A stretch of DNA of 64,000 nucleotides from Corticium candelabrum (taxonomy: Eukaryota > Porifera > Homoscleromorpha > Homosclerophorida > Plakinidae), in the NCBI RefSeq assembly GCF_963422355.1, contig NC_085102.1, positions 1,458,876 through 1,522,875 on the forward strand, read 5' to 3'. The notes under the pieces were generated by a model. It worked only from the letters and a program-made list of their open reading frames with translations. It made no database searches and was not told where the DNA came from. How positions within the stretch are numbered: the stretch's first letter is position 1; every line of letters starts with the position of its first letter. The translations under genes and the position numbers were made by a program. Below, one piece after another: positions 24,824 to 36,599 of this stretch.

Positions 24824-25373
24824 ACATTTGCTTTCATCGTGTCACAGAATATACGCTATGCCTTTGATCCATGAGTTTCTTATTAAGAACTGCATTAGAC
24901 TACTTAGGGTATACATTTACTGGAAAACGAAAACATAAAAATTTCAAGTGACTGATGAATTATATACTGACACTAGTTAATACTTTGGGTTGTCCTTTGC
25001 ATTTTTGTTTTACATGCAGCAGCATATGCATATACGTATATCACTGTACTGCTTAGGTGCTTGTTTGACTCTGTAGTGTCACTGGCACAATATACATAGC
25101 GTTCAGGGCGAGACAGTCACGAGCTCGCTTGAAAACGTCGCCGATCAAATATCTGCACCGAATCATGCGGAGTCGAATGGACAGTAAGGTCTTTATATCA
25201 TTATATTAATTAACTTACTAACTCCATGCAAGAATCGCTGAATAATTACGAGCTTATTTTAGCTATACGGAGCAACGAAAGAGCTCGAACTGTTGGCAAT
25301 GTTGCACTTAGCGATTAATGAAGCTGCAATTTATTTTTGTAATGCGGAAACAACACAAAAATTCAATACAGTA
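24824..25373. other. Spacer at the 3' side of CTHRC1-like unit 1
   Basis: Resembles the corresponding spacers at about 29560-30560 and 34980-35520. Shared blocks include CATATGCAT, GTGCCTGTTTGACT, and a stretch (25100-25360) similar to the open frame 30222-30599. In this copy that frame is broken by stops. Confidence 0.5.
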
Positions 25374-25645
25374 CAGGGGCGTACGCAGGATTTCTCTAGA
25401 GGGGGTTCGTAACTAAGTTGCCGAAAAGTTAAGTGCTGTACTACTTTATAGATTTATATTATTTTTTACAGATAATTTCAATGTATCCAAAATCGGGAGT
25501 CTCGTTGTGTCTTCTGCTGTCCCCATATGTAATGGTGCTGTGTAGTTGCGCTCATGCGGCATTGCCTAATTCGAATTCCGCCATTACCTACCGCCTAGAG
25601 GGGGTTCGTCCGAACCCCCTCGAACCCCCTCTGCGTACGCCCCTG
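25374..25645. mobile_element. 272-bp MITE with 15-bp perfect TIRs and a 5-bp duplication
   Basis: Both ends read CAGGGGCGTACGCAG inward (25374-25388 and the reverse complement of 25631-25645). They are flanked by CAGTA on both sides (25369-25373, 25646-25650). Subterminal GAGGGGGTTCG motifs repeat inside. The corresponding place in CTHRC1 units 2 and 3 lacks it, so it inserted after the array formed. The TIR start is hAT-like, although the visible duplication is 5 bp rather than the usual 8. Confidence 0.85.
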
Positions 25646-25765
25646 CAGTATTTTTGCGCTAAGTAAGTCCATTTTGCGCTATCTAGCAATACATGTGCTG
25701 TATCTACGCGTTCTGGCACTGTCTAGTACTCTTTTGACTCTTGAAGTCTGTTTTGCGATCAAGTC

Positions 25766-26686
25766 TTACTCTTGCTGTGCAGGAGAAGTCTCTTCGATAA
25801 TTATCCGAGATGTAGAGTCCCATCCTGTGTGAGCGTCGTATAGGGTACCGGTCCATCTAGCGCACTTTCCAACGTGAAATGCAACTTTGATCTGACCTGC
25901 TGGTATGTTCTCACAGTAGCCCTCAATCTGCCTGTGACGATGAACACTGTCTCCCTTTCTGTTAGAATATACAAGACCCTCAATGGTCATGGGACCAGAA
26001 CATTCACCTCCATTGAATGTAAAATACCAGCGAGAACAACAAGCAGAGTGACTGCCACAGTAAACTCTCAAGTTTCCAGCGTACGCTACACGCAGTGCAG
26101 AATTTCCAGATCGTTTTGTAAATCTGCACTCCTGAATACAAACATTTTACAATTTTTGAGATATTCTATTAGGAAATGAAACTGTTAATTAAGGTAAACC
26201 TGAATAACTCCGTTGTCTTTGCTGTCTTCTCTGTCCCACACGCATTGTTTCCAGTTGACTTTAACTGCTGCCCCTTGGTCTCCTTTCGATCCTTTAGATC
26301 CATCGACTCCTTTCATTCCTTTTGCTCCCACTAAGCCACGTGCTCCCACTTTCCCGCTGTTTCCTTTGGGACCGACAGAACCTTGTGGCCCCGCCTCTCC
26401 CTTCTCCCCCATTCTTCCGACGTCTCCTGTCTCTCCTTTTTCTCCTCTGCCCGTTTCTCCTTTGTCTCCTTTAGCTCCGTCTCTACCGTCTCGTCCAGGA
26501 GTGCCGTGCAAACCAGGAATACCGGGAACTCCAGCACAACCATCAGTCTAATACAATAATAATGCATTCAATGCAATAGATTAGAATGTACAACTCCAAC
26601 TCATATATTACCATTTTCTGTGCTGTGGACATGACGAGTTCAACGCCAAAGAGAAGAAAGCAAACCAAAAGACAGAACTTGACCAT
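25766..26686 (-). CDS. CTHRC1-like: CTHRC1-like secreted collagen-repeat protein A (262 aa)
   Basis: Exons 26686-26612, 26547-26200 and 26131-25766, all joined in phase 0 (789 nt). Exon 1 is a signal peptide (MVKFCLLVCFLLFGVELVMS). Exon 2 carries one Cys and then about 22 Gly-X-Y triplets (GTPGRDGRDGAKGDKG...), followed by VNWKQCVWDRE. Exon 3 is the CTHRC1 C-terminal globular domain: RWYFTFNGGECSGPMTIEGLVY, then QIEGYCENIPAGQIKVAFHVGKC, then HTGWDSTSRIIIEE. These match human CTHRC1 (243 aa) block for block. In vertebrates the family is extracellular and linked to matrix remodelling and Wnt signalling; the role here is unknown. The minus-strand promoter has TTATATAAAT 53-62 nt upstream of the ATG. 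It is a tandem duplicate of 30722-31636, near-identical even in the introns. The C-terminus ends SPAQQE, two residues longer than copy B. Confidence 0.9.
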
Positions 26687-26738
26687 GTTGCTTCTCTTGT
26701 CTCACAGTTGTAGATAAAAGAAGTAAGACTTTGCGTCA

Positions 26739-26748
26739 TTTATATAAC
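26739..26748 (-). promoter_or_regulatory. TATA box of CTHRC1-like gene A
   Basis: The minus strand reads TTATATAAAT, followed by TGACGCAA, 53-62 nt before the ATG at 26686. The same arrangement (TTATATATAT then TGACGCAA) sits before gene B. A short 5'UTR of about 25-35 nt is implied. Confidence 0.6.
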
Positions 26749-26759
26749 ATTGGAAGTCT

Positions 26760-28570
26760 GCCGCTTCCTGTATGTTGTCACTGCATGACATCATTCCGTG
26801 TATCTTGTGTAGTAACGGTACCCATCGTTTGACCATACTTGGTAGAGTATTGTAACGCCGTACTAGCGACCTCTCTGAGTTGGTACCGAGTAAGTCAAGG
26901 TAAGAAAATAGAATTATCTTCTATAAACACGGAGGAGTCGTATTGATGACATCAAGGGCGTACAACGAAAACTTGTGGAGTGTATGTACACATGCCGTCG
27001 ACAACTCCATGACAGTCACAGCAATTCCAACACTTTGTGACTGCACGCGCGGCCATTAGAAAACGTTATCTTACTCTAACAGATTTGGTACCGGATCATA
27101 TCGATTAGCGACGACGTAAGTTTACATTTCTATCGAATGCTGCGTGTCGACGTTTGCATGGTTTATCCATATTTGGCAAGAAGTCGAAGTTAGACAGCCG
27201 ATGCGAGTTGTCTTCGAAGTTCGGGACCCACGGTGACGAGTCATGAGTTAGAAATAACAGATTGATAACACCCTGCTGTAGCCCAATGTCAATTGAGTGA
27301 GTGTTTAGTTTGTTCTACTTTTCATATAGCATTTCCTATAAAGCAAGCGTTTCCGACTTCTCTTGTACTTCGGTGACATACATGAGTAATATGTTAGTCT
27401 AGATCATACGGTACATAGCCGTATATATGTATACGGTGCTGATACATACGGTACCTCGCCTCGGCTTTCTAGACCAGTGTAGCGCCAATTACAAAATAGC
27501 CGCATGTTACTCCTGTTTGTTACTGAAGCAAAAGAAAGTCATAAACGCTTGTTTGAATTGTGGAACAAGCTAATCCTAGATATATCCAATAGCAGACTGT
27601 GACAGTCCAACCTTTTTAGATTGTGTATAGCAGGCCACTAGGATGTTAAATAGAGAATATTTCTCTTATACAAGTATGTTCCATCGGCACCGTACGATCG
27701 TTGAGATTCTATCTAAAGTTCTTTACAGAATGTCTAGATTTGCTCGGGAAATGAAGAACCAGCGTGTTCCGCGCATATGAAACTAAAGGGTGTGGCTTTA
27801 CTCATTGAAAGGGGAGTGGCTGGGTACGCGAGACTAAATCCTACATGCATCTGGAAAAGGAAATTTATATCCATTGGCAGAGGGAATGCCCTAGTTTTGA
27901 CAGTGGAATTCCATCTCTAGATTACGTAGCAAGCCATTAATTAAGATACTGCTAAACAGGGAAATTTTGTTCCCAAAAAGAACACACGGTACCGCGCGAT
28001 CTCTATGCTCAGGATACTTGGAGTGCTAAATTGGCGAGATGTATATTCATAGAAGAATGTGTTAATTCAAAGATGATTTTAACAGATTCTATGTTCAAAA
28101 TCTCTAAAGAATGTTTAGCTAAATTTGCTCTGGAAATGACGACCCGGCGTTTTCCCGACATCGGAAACTAGAGGGCGTGACTTCAACAGTAACAACGATC
28201 GCCGCTACGCGCAGGAAACACTTCGACGCTGCCCATGGCAAAAGATTGTTTTGAAAGATGAGACGTACACTAGGCTACTGCAGCAAATAGATTCGGGTTG
28301 TGTCTGTGCTTTCGCAGTAGGTGAGGCTATCGGAAACAGAGGTACGTGATTGTCAGGGCTTGAGTACCCTGCCCTCTCCTCACCCACACTCCACGTGTAC
28401 GTTTTAGCACGTCCTTTTAGTACTGCTATGAAGGAGTGGAAGAGGTTTGTCGAGTCTCGTTCTCGCTAGAGCGAGCCAACTCCATTGATTGTCACGGATC
28501 AAGAATATTTACCTAACGTCTAGACATTGCACTAGACTTCGTATACGTAGACAATTATTTCGTTTTAGCG
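26760..28570. repeat. Upstream part of tandem duplication unit 1
   Basis: Matches 31715-33660 almost base for base over long stretches, with small indels and a roughly 150-bp insert in the second copy near 32680-32780. It is non-coding. It carries paired, very similar sub-blocks around 27730-27900 and 28040-28160 (GAATGT.TAG...TTTGCTC.GGAAATGA), an older internal duplication. No separate gene is seen. Confidence 0.75.
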
Positions 28571-30699
28571 TCGGAATCAAATTTTATTTTTATAAGGTAT
28601 CTGATACCATTCAGATGCAGTAGTCGTATCTCGTTGTCGTTGTGAACTAACCGTACACTGTAGTCAACCGAACGTTAGTCATCCCAAAACATTCATTACA
28701 GTAACTTAGAAGCAACTTGAGTTGAGATATTAGTCAGTAGATTTTCAATATTTTCCATTTAATTTAAAATTCACATCGCAAATTTTTAAATATTTTATTT
28801 TATATTTACATTTGTTCTGTTGTTTGAAGGTAAATTTACAAAAACTAAATGGTTAAATTTAAAATTTAAATTATGTAATGTACATGAAAATTTGTAGTCT
28901 AATCACTAATTTACAATTGCATATCAATAGAAAATAATATTTTGTCTTTCTAGATGCTAACAAGCAATAAACCTCAATTTCTAAAACTTTAACTGTATAA
29001 TTAAGTAATTACATTATTATTGTTTTCAAAAGTAAATACTTTTATTTAGCATTTTACATAACTTATGGCTACAGTAACTAGACTTCAGAAATCGTTTATC
29101 CGGGAATAAAAGACCGTGCTCCATTATTAGTTGTGCTCAAATATGCTGTATGACCGGATGGAGTAGGGTCTCAAACAAATAGTAAGCCTGTCTGTACCCT
29201 TTTCTGTAGTAGGGTAGATAACGGCTAGTTTACTGAGGATGCATATGGACTGCTGTCCACATAGGGCAAGAAATGCTTGAAGACTAAAATGTAAAACAGA
29301 ATATCTATCATTCTATAGATTTTTGGACTTTATTGTTTGGAACGTTTGCTAAATCTGCCAGTACGTTTATGTTTTATTCAAGATGAATAAGACCTTGAGG
29401 ATGACAGTGAACTCAAAAAAGATACCAAGCCCAAATGCATGCTACAGATTACGTTACCTTTGATTCTTAAGTTTATTATGGACTTTACTAGACTACTAAA
29501 GGTACACTTACTTGAAAACAAAACTACAGAAAATTTTCAAGTGTTTGGCGACATATATTGACACTTGTTAATACTTTGGTTTGTCTTTTGCGTTTTGTGC
29601 TTACATGCAGTAACATAGGCATCTATACATAATATCACTTTAAAGTATATGTGCCTGTTTGACTGTCAAACTGACAAAGTACCAGAATGCTTACACGCTA
29701 CTCAGAGACATCACTTCATCTGCAGATCATTGGAGTGACGCACGGTCTTATATCTCTATGCACAACGCAAGCGATTATGTTCCTGTCCAGTCTTAACCCC
29801 CCCCCCCCCCACCTAGTCAGTCAGTCATAGGCGTATTAACCACGGAGGACACGACGGCCATACCCCCAATCAGCAGCCCAATCACCAGTCTATACGCGCG
29901 AGTGCTAAACGGAAGAACGTGAAACCGAAGTGAGAACCCGGGAACCGGTAAGTTGGGCACGTTGTTTTACTTCAGTTGCTTAAGGTCTCAGTAGGGGTTT
30001 CAGGAATTTGTGAATGGGCGAGATCTCTCATCCATTCACAAGCTCTAAAGGCTAACCCGTGATTTACTTACAAGAAAGTCACACAACATACTTCTCAGAT
30101 CTCTGTATTACGTTAATCGTAAAGTTGAAATAAATACCTTGTAGACATCATTTATTCTCGAAAGAACTTTGTTTCCGAACGTGGAAGGTATAGCGAGTAC
30201 GCTGCGTACCAGAGATGCAAAATGTCAACTTTCACCACGTTACTTTTCATAAAAAATCTGCGTCTGCGTAACATTCAGGGCGAGAATGCCACGAGTTCGT
30301 TTGAAAGCGTAGCTGATCAAATATCGGCACCGATATCGTGCGGAGTTGAAGGGTTTAACTCCATGCAAGGGTCGCCGAAAAATTACGTGAATATTTTAGC
30401 TATAAGAAGCAACGAAAGCATCTCAAACATTTTGCGAACGTTTTACTTAGCGATTAACGAAGCTGCAATCTACGTACTGGATGTTTATGATGCAGAAACA
30501 ACACAGAAATGCACTATTATACTGTTTAGATATTTAACAGCGACTATCAACACGAATTTCTGTTTCACACTTATACAAGTTGAGACACGTTTCAAGTGAA
30601 TTTTGGGTAATTTATCAATCCATGTGCAATATTCGCGTCCTAGCAGTTTCTAGCACACTCTCGGCGCTTTTACCTCTATGCTTTACGATCACCAGTTGA
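28571..30699. repeat. Spacer between CTHRC1-like units 1 and 2
   Basis: AT-rich spacer holding a dispersed repeat (about 29085-29740, related to 23275-23600, 34900-35210 and 55200-55600) and a poly-C run at 29797-29810. The open frame 30222-30599 on the plus strand (125 codons, ENATSSFESVADQISAP...) has counterparts with stops in units 1 and 3. It is more likely a decaying relic than a gene. Confidence 0.55.
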
Positions 30700-30721
30700 T
30701 TATTATTTCGAAGTCTCACTC

Positions 30722-31636
30722 TTACTGTGCAGGAGAAGTCTCTTCAATAATTATGCGAGATGTAGACATCCATCCTGTGTAAGCGTCGTATATCGTACCG
30801 ATCCATCTAGCGCAGTTTCCAACGTGAAATGCAACTTTGATCTGACCTGCTGGTATGTTCTCACAGTAGCCCTCAATCTGCCTGTGACGATGAACACTGT
30901 CTCCCTTTCTGTTAGAAAATACAAGACCCTCAATGGTCATGGGACCAGAACATTCACCTCCATTGAATGTAAAATACCAGCGAGAACAACAGACAGAGTG
31001 ACTACCACAGTAAACTCTCAAGTTTCCAGCGTACGCTACACGCAGTGCAGAATTTCCAGATCGTTTTGTAAATCTGCACTCCTGAATACAAACATTTTAC
31101 ACTTTTTGAGATATTCTATTAGGAAATGAAACTGTTAATTAAGGTAAACCTGAATAACTCCGTTGTCTTTGCCGTCTTCTCTGTTCCACACGCATTGTTT
31201 CCAGTTGACTTTAACTGCTGTCCCTTGTTCTCCTTTCGATCCTTTAGATCCATCGACTCCTTTCATTCCTTTTACTCCCACTAAGCCACGTGCTCCCACT
31301 TTCCCGCTGTTTCCTTTGGGACCGACAGAACCTTGTGGCCCCGCCTCTCCCTTCTCCCCCATTCTTCCAACGTCTCCTGTCTCTCCTTTTTCTCCCTTCC
31401 CCGTTTCTCCTTTGTCTCCTTTAGCTCCGTCTCTACCGTCTCGCCCAGGAGTGCCGTGCAAACCAGGAATACCGGGAACTCCAGCACAACCATCAGTCTA
31501 ATACAATAATAATGCATTCAATGCAATAGATTAGAATGTAGAACTCCAACTCATATATTACCTTTTCCTCTGCTATGGACATGACGAGTTCAACGCCAAA
31601 GAGAAGAAAGCAAACCAAAAGACAGAACTTGACCAT
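30722..31636 (-). CDS. CTHRC1-like: CTHRC1-like secreted collagen-repeat protein B (260 aa)
   Basis: Exons 31636-31562, 31497-31150 and 31081-30722, phase 0 throughout (783 nt). The same three-part design as copy A: signal peptide, Gly-X-Y repeats, CTHRC1 globular domain. The differences are few: the end of exon 1 reads MSIAEEK instead of MSTAQKM, V for A in the collagen part (GLVGVKG), FSNRK for YSNRK, AYTGWMS for AHTGWDS, and a stop two codons earlier (SPAQ). All Cys of the C-terminal domain are kept. Because introns are as similar as exons, the duplication is recent or gene conversion is acting. Retained open frames in both copies suggest that both may be functional. Confidence 0.9.
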
Positions 31637-31688
31637 GTTGCTTCTCTTGTCTCACAGTTGTAGATAAAAGAAGTAAGACTTTGCGTCA

Positions 31689-31698
31689 TATATATAAC
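31689..31698 (-). promoter_or_regulatory. TATA box of CTHRC1-like gene B
   Basis: The minus strand reads TTATATATAT followed by TGACGCAA, at the same distance from the ATG (31636) as in gene A. Confidence 0.55.
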
Positions 31699-31714
31699 AT
31701 TGGAAGTCTGCCAC

Positions 31715-33660
31715 TTCCTGTATGATGTCATTGTGTATGACATCATTCCGTGTATCTTGTGTAGTAACGGTACCCATCGTTTGACCATACTTGGTAGAGT
31801 ATTGTAACGCCGTACTAGCGACCTCTCTGATATGGTACCGAGTAAGTCAAGGTAAGAAAATAGAATTATCTTCTATAAACACGGAGGAGTCGTATTGATG
31901 ACATCAAGGGCGTACAACGAAAACTTGTGGAGTGTATGTACACATGCCGTCGACAACTCCATGACAGCCGCAACAATTCCAACACTTTACGACTGCACGC
32001 ACGGCCACTAGAAAACGTTATCTTACTCTAACAGATTTGGTACCGGATCATATCGATTACAATGACGTAAGTCCACCTTTCTATCCAATGCTGCAAGTCG
32101 ATGTTTGCATGATTTATCCATATTTGGCAAGAAGTCAAAGTTTGACAGATGATGCGAGTTGTCTTCGAGGTTCGGGACCCATGGTGACGAGACATGAGTT
32201 AGAAATAGCAGATTGATAACACCCTGCTGTAGCCGAACGTCAAATTGAATGCGTGTTTAATTTGTTCTACTTTTCATACGGCATTTCCTATCATAGAGCA
32301 AGCGTTTCCGACTTCTTTTGTACTTCGGTGACGAACAGGTGTAACAAGTAGCTAGTCTAGATCATACGGTACGGAACCGTATATATGTACGGTGCAGATA
32401 CGTACGGTACCTCGCCTCGGCTTTCTAGACCAGTGTAACGCCAATTAAAAAATAGCCGCATGTTACTCCTGTTTGTTACTGAAGCAAAGGAAAGTCATAA
32501 ACGCTTGTATCTATTGTTGAACAATCTAATCCTACCATCTCATACGAGAAAAGGTAATTAGATATATCCAAAGCAGACTGTGGCATTCCAACCTCTTTAG
32601 ATTGGGGAGCAGGCCTCTAGGATGCTAAATAGAGAATAATTTTCTTATACAAGTATGTTCCATCGGCACCGTACGATCTCTAGGCTGCAGACAGTAATGA
32701 TATTTGGATAATTATTAAATTGGTTAGAACTATAGATATAAAGGCATGTCTTCAAAGTGATTTTAGCATCAGACGTTGAGATTCTATCTAAAATTATTTA
32801 CGGAATGTCTAGATTTGCTCGGGGAATGACGAACCAGCGGGTTCTGCGCATATGAAACTAGAGGGTGTGGCTTTATTTAATGAAAGGGGAGTGGCTGGGT
32901 ACGCGAGACTACATCCTACATGCATCTGGAAAAGAAAATTTATATCCAATGGCAAAGGGGAATACTCTAGATTTGACAGCGGAATTCCATCTCTAGATTG
33001 CGTAGCAAGCCAGTAATTACGATACTGCTAAACAGGAAAATTTTGTTTCTTAGAAGATCACACGGTACCGTACGATCTCTATGCTGAGGATACTCGTAAT
33101 GCTAAATTGGCGAGGTGTATATTGGTAGTAATTCCAAGTTGATTTTAGTAGATACTATGCTCAAAATCTTTTCAGAATGTTTAGCTAAATTTGTTCGGGA
33201 AACGACGACCCAACATGTTTCGGGCATCGGAAACTATAGGGGGTGACTTCAATCAACAGTGACAGCGATCGCGGCTAGGCGCAGGAAACACTTGGACGCT
33301 GTCCATGGCATACGGTTGTTTTGAAATGTTGACATTACGCTGCTACAGCAAATAGATTCGGGTTGTTTCTGTGCTTTCGCAGTAGGTGAGGCTATCCGAA
33401 ACAGAGGTACGTGATTGTCAGGACTAGAGTACCCAGCCCTCTCCTTATCCGCACTCCACGTCTACGTTATAGCACTTGCTATTGTTCTACTAGTAGGGTG
33501 CGGTAGAGATTTTGTCGAGCTTCGTTCTCGCTAGAACGAGCCAACTCCATTGATTGTCACGGATCAAGAATATTTACCTAACGTCTAGACCTTGCACTAG
33601 GCTTCGTATACGTAGACAATTATTTCGTTCTTAGCGTCGGAATCAAATTTTATTTTTATA
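31715..33660. repeat. Upstream part of tandem duplication unit 2
   Basis: The counterpart of 26760-28570, non-coding. Differences include substitutions and inserted sequence near 32680-32780. Similarity fades after about 33700, marking the end of the well-preserved part of the duplicated segment. Confidence 0.75.
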
Positions 33661-35690
33661 AGGTATGATACCATGCAGATACAAGAGTCGTGTCTGGTCG
33701 TCATTGTGAACTAACAGTATAAGACTGTTCCGCGGGAGCGTGGTTAAATTGGGAATTTATATGTTAGCATCACCTAGAAGGTTGTGAAATCACGTAAAAA
33801 TGTGGAATTGAACGCTGTGTCGGATCTACACAGAGTCGAGAAACAAGAGGCAGCTGTCGGGGACAGGTGCAGCCATAGCGACCGATGATTCTAAACGGGC
33901 GAACTGCTTTTGTACTAGATGCCGTACGTGGCTGCAAGCTGCATGGTAGGCAGGTTATAAATATATGCATGGACGTAACGACAAAAGGCTAACAAAACGT
34001 CAAAGTTGAGTGACAGAGTGGTGACCGTTATAATCCTACCATCTTGATCATGAGAAAATTAAATCAGATTTTCAATGGCAGAGGGGAATACCCTATTTTG
34101 ACTGTGAAATTCGAACCATGTTTTACTCTAGATTGCGTAGAAAGCCATGAAGATACTGCTACATAAGGAAATTCTTTATATTTTCAACCTTCACGCAAGC
34201 ATACAATCTCCACGCTGCAGAGACTCAGAGTTTTAGTAGATTAATTAATGATAGCTTAGGTGGAAGCCACAAGCATGTCTTCATAGTTGATTTTAGCACT
34301 AGGTGCATGTTGACATCGTATGCTCAAAACCTTTACAGAATATCTAGATCTGTTCGGGAAATGACGACCCAACAGTGTTCCAGGCATCTAACAAGATTGA
34401 ACGGTATCTGGTACCAAATACGAGACTTTGTATCATTTTGGTGAACTAAGCGTACGTACAAAGTTGTCAACCTGACGTGAGTCATCGCAAAAGCATTTGT
34501 TGTAGTAAGAAGCAACTTTACCGATTTCAGTTGAGATACTAACGAGTACGTTTTCAATATTTTTTGTCTATTTTAAAAGTGACATCTTAGAATGTTTAAT
34601 TATTCTATTTTATATTTTAATTAAAGTTTTTGCTTAAATTTTAAAAATGGAAAATTAAATGGTAAAATTTTAAATTAAAAATTATGTATTATCTGCAATA
34701 CATTTAAATTTATGTCTAATCACTTATTTACAATTGTATACCACTAGAAAATATTATTACCTTGTCGTTTTAAACAATAACAAACAGGTAAATACAATTA
34801 ATAAGTTCTAATTATATAGATAAATAAATAAATTGTTATTTTGCTAGAGTAAATACTTTAGTTAGGATTTTACATAACTTTAGCTTGTATAATATCTACT
34901 TGCTTTTTTATGCCACAAATTAAGTCACCTTTGATCCTTAGAAACTGAATTCTAATTAGACTACTAAACGTACGTACGTTTACTTGAAAACTAGAAACAG
35001 AAAAGTTTCAAGTGACTGACGATTTATATATTGACACTTGTTACTTTGGTTTGTCTTTTGCATTTTTGGTTTATATACAGCAAAATATGCATTTATATCA
35101 CTTTACTGCTAAGGTGCCTGTTTGACTCTCTAGTGTCACCGGCACAAAATATCAAAATGTTCAAACGTCGTGCAGGCATTGTTTCATCTGCAGATCGCTG
35201 CAGTGATGCACACTCATAGAGCATTCAGGGCGAGAACAGTCAAGAGCTCGCTTGTAAACGTCGCCAATTAAATATCGGCATCGATATCACGGGAATTTGA
35301 ATGGACAGCAGGGTTTCTATATTATTATTTTAATTAACTTATTAACTCCATGCTATGACGGCCGAACAATCATGTACATATTTTAGCTGTACGAAGCAAC
35401 GAAAGGAGATCTAACTTTTGGGAACGTTGCACTTAGCGATTACGAAGCTGTAAGTTATTTATATGATGTGGAAACAACACAAAAATGAAGTACAATACAT
35501 TTTAAATATTAGAGTACAGCGACTAACACGATTTCAGCTGATTTACGCAATATGAAAATTATTGAAACAATCACGGTAAGTGAATTTTGCGCATTTTATC
35601 AAACCTTGTGCAACATACGCATTCTGGCAGTTTCTAGTGTACTCTTGACTCTCTATGTCTCTGTTTTATGATCAAATATTTGATCATTTT
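33661..35690. other. Spacer between CTHRC1-like unit 2 and the broken unit 3
   Basis: AT-rich, non-coding. It resembles the unit 1-2 spacer in pieces: 34440-34860 matches about 28650-29040, and 34900-35520 matches about 29480-30560. No gene is supported. Confidence 0.5.
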
Positions 35691-35699
35691 GGAAATCTT

Positions 35700-36589
35700 A
35701 CTTTTGCTATACAGGTCGAGTCTCTTCGATAATTACGCGAGATTTAGAAATCTATCCTGTGTAAGCGTCGTACGTCGTACTTTTCCATCTATATACAGTG
35801 GCGTAGCCAGGATTTTTTTCTTACCGAGGCAAATTGATATTAATATTAATTTTTTTATTAATATTAATTCCTTATTGATATGCACTACCTAAGGCTATTG
35901 CTGTCATATTGCTATGCTTAATTGATTTGACAGGGTAAAAACAGTAAACTACACTTGGATTAGTTAGCAGTTGGCAGATGAAGCTGTCCAATCCTTCTAT
36001 GTCTCGTGGAATCAAATCTTTGCAGAACATTTTCTCTGCTAATTTTCATATCCTTGTGGACAAACATGAGAGCTAACCCATTTAGCCTATTCTCTCCCAT
36101 AGTGGTTCTTGACCAATGTTTAAGCCTTCTCATCTTCGAAAACGACCTCTCGCAAGATACTGACCCTACTGGTAGAGTCAACAATAGCTTGAGTATCGCA
36201 TGCACGTTCGGGTAAAAGTCTTTATGCCACGCCCATTTTTCCTACCGAGGCAACTGCCTCACTGCCTCATGCCTAGCTACGCTACTGATATAGCGCAGTT
36301 TCCAACGTGAAATGCAACTTTACTTTGATCTGCATGCGCTACATTCTCACAGTTCAATCTGCCTGTGACTGTAAATGTCGTCTCCTTTTCTGGTCGAAAG
36401 TACTAAACCCTCAATGGTCATGGGACAAAAAGCATTCACCTCTATAGAATGTAAAATACCAGCGAGACATTGACTGCAACAGTAAACTCTCAAGTTTCCA
36501 GCATACGTTACACGCACTGTAGAATTTCCAGATCGCTTTGGAAATCTGCACGACATAGGGACAGGCACGATCGGGCTTTCGAATTTCAT
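35700..36589 (-). pseudogene. CTHRC1-like pseudogene (exon 3 only), split by a hAT element
   Basis: The minus strand from about 36560 reads the start of CTHRC1 exon 3 (KRSGNSTVRVTYAGNLRVYC). Frameshifts then remove the RWYFTFNG block, and PMTIEGLVLSTRKGDD reappears. An insertion at 35796-36287 separates it from a remnant of the last part (about 35700-35795). No signal-peptide or collagen exon follows upstream. It lies about 4.95 kb from gene B, the same spacing as A to B, so it is the third unit of the array. Confidence 0.85.
35796..36287 (-). mobile_element. 492-bp hAT-derived element with TIRs and a 5-bp duplication
   Basis: The ends read CAGTGGCGTAGCCAGG and, inverted, CAGTAGCGTAGCTAGG (14 of 16 match). 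They are flanked by ATATA (35791-35795, 36288-36292). The minus strand, about 36235-35960, encodes the hAT C-terminal dimerisation domain: DFYPNVHAIL, LLLTLPVGSVSCERSFSKMR, TTMGENRLNGLALM. The element is internally deleted, because the catalytic part is missing. It inserted inside the CTHRC1 exon 3 of unit 3; the empty site can be read from units 1 and 2 (CATCTAGCGCA). Confidence 0.85.
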
Positions 36590-36599
36590 CTGTATCTAG

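Noticed and set aside
25874-26179. Plus-strand 101-codon frame, duplicated at 30824-31129
   Set aside because: It is kept in both copies only because the opposite strand is the conserved CTHRC1 exon 3.
26213-26551. Plus-strand proline-rich frames opposite the collagen exons (also 31163-31501)
   Set aside because: These are antisense shadows of Gly-X-Y codons in the CTHRC1-like genes; the minus strand has signal peptide, splice sites and a conserved domain.
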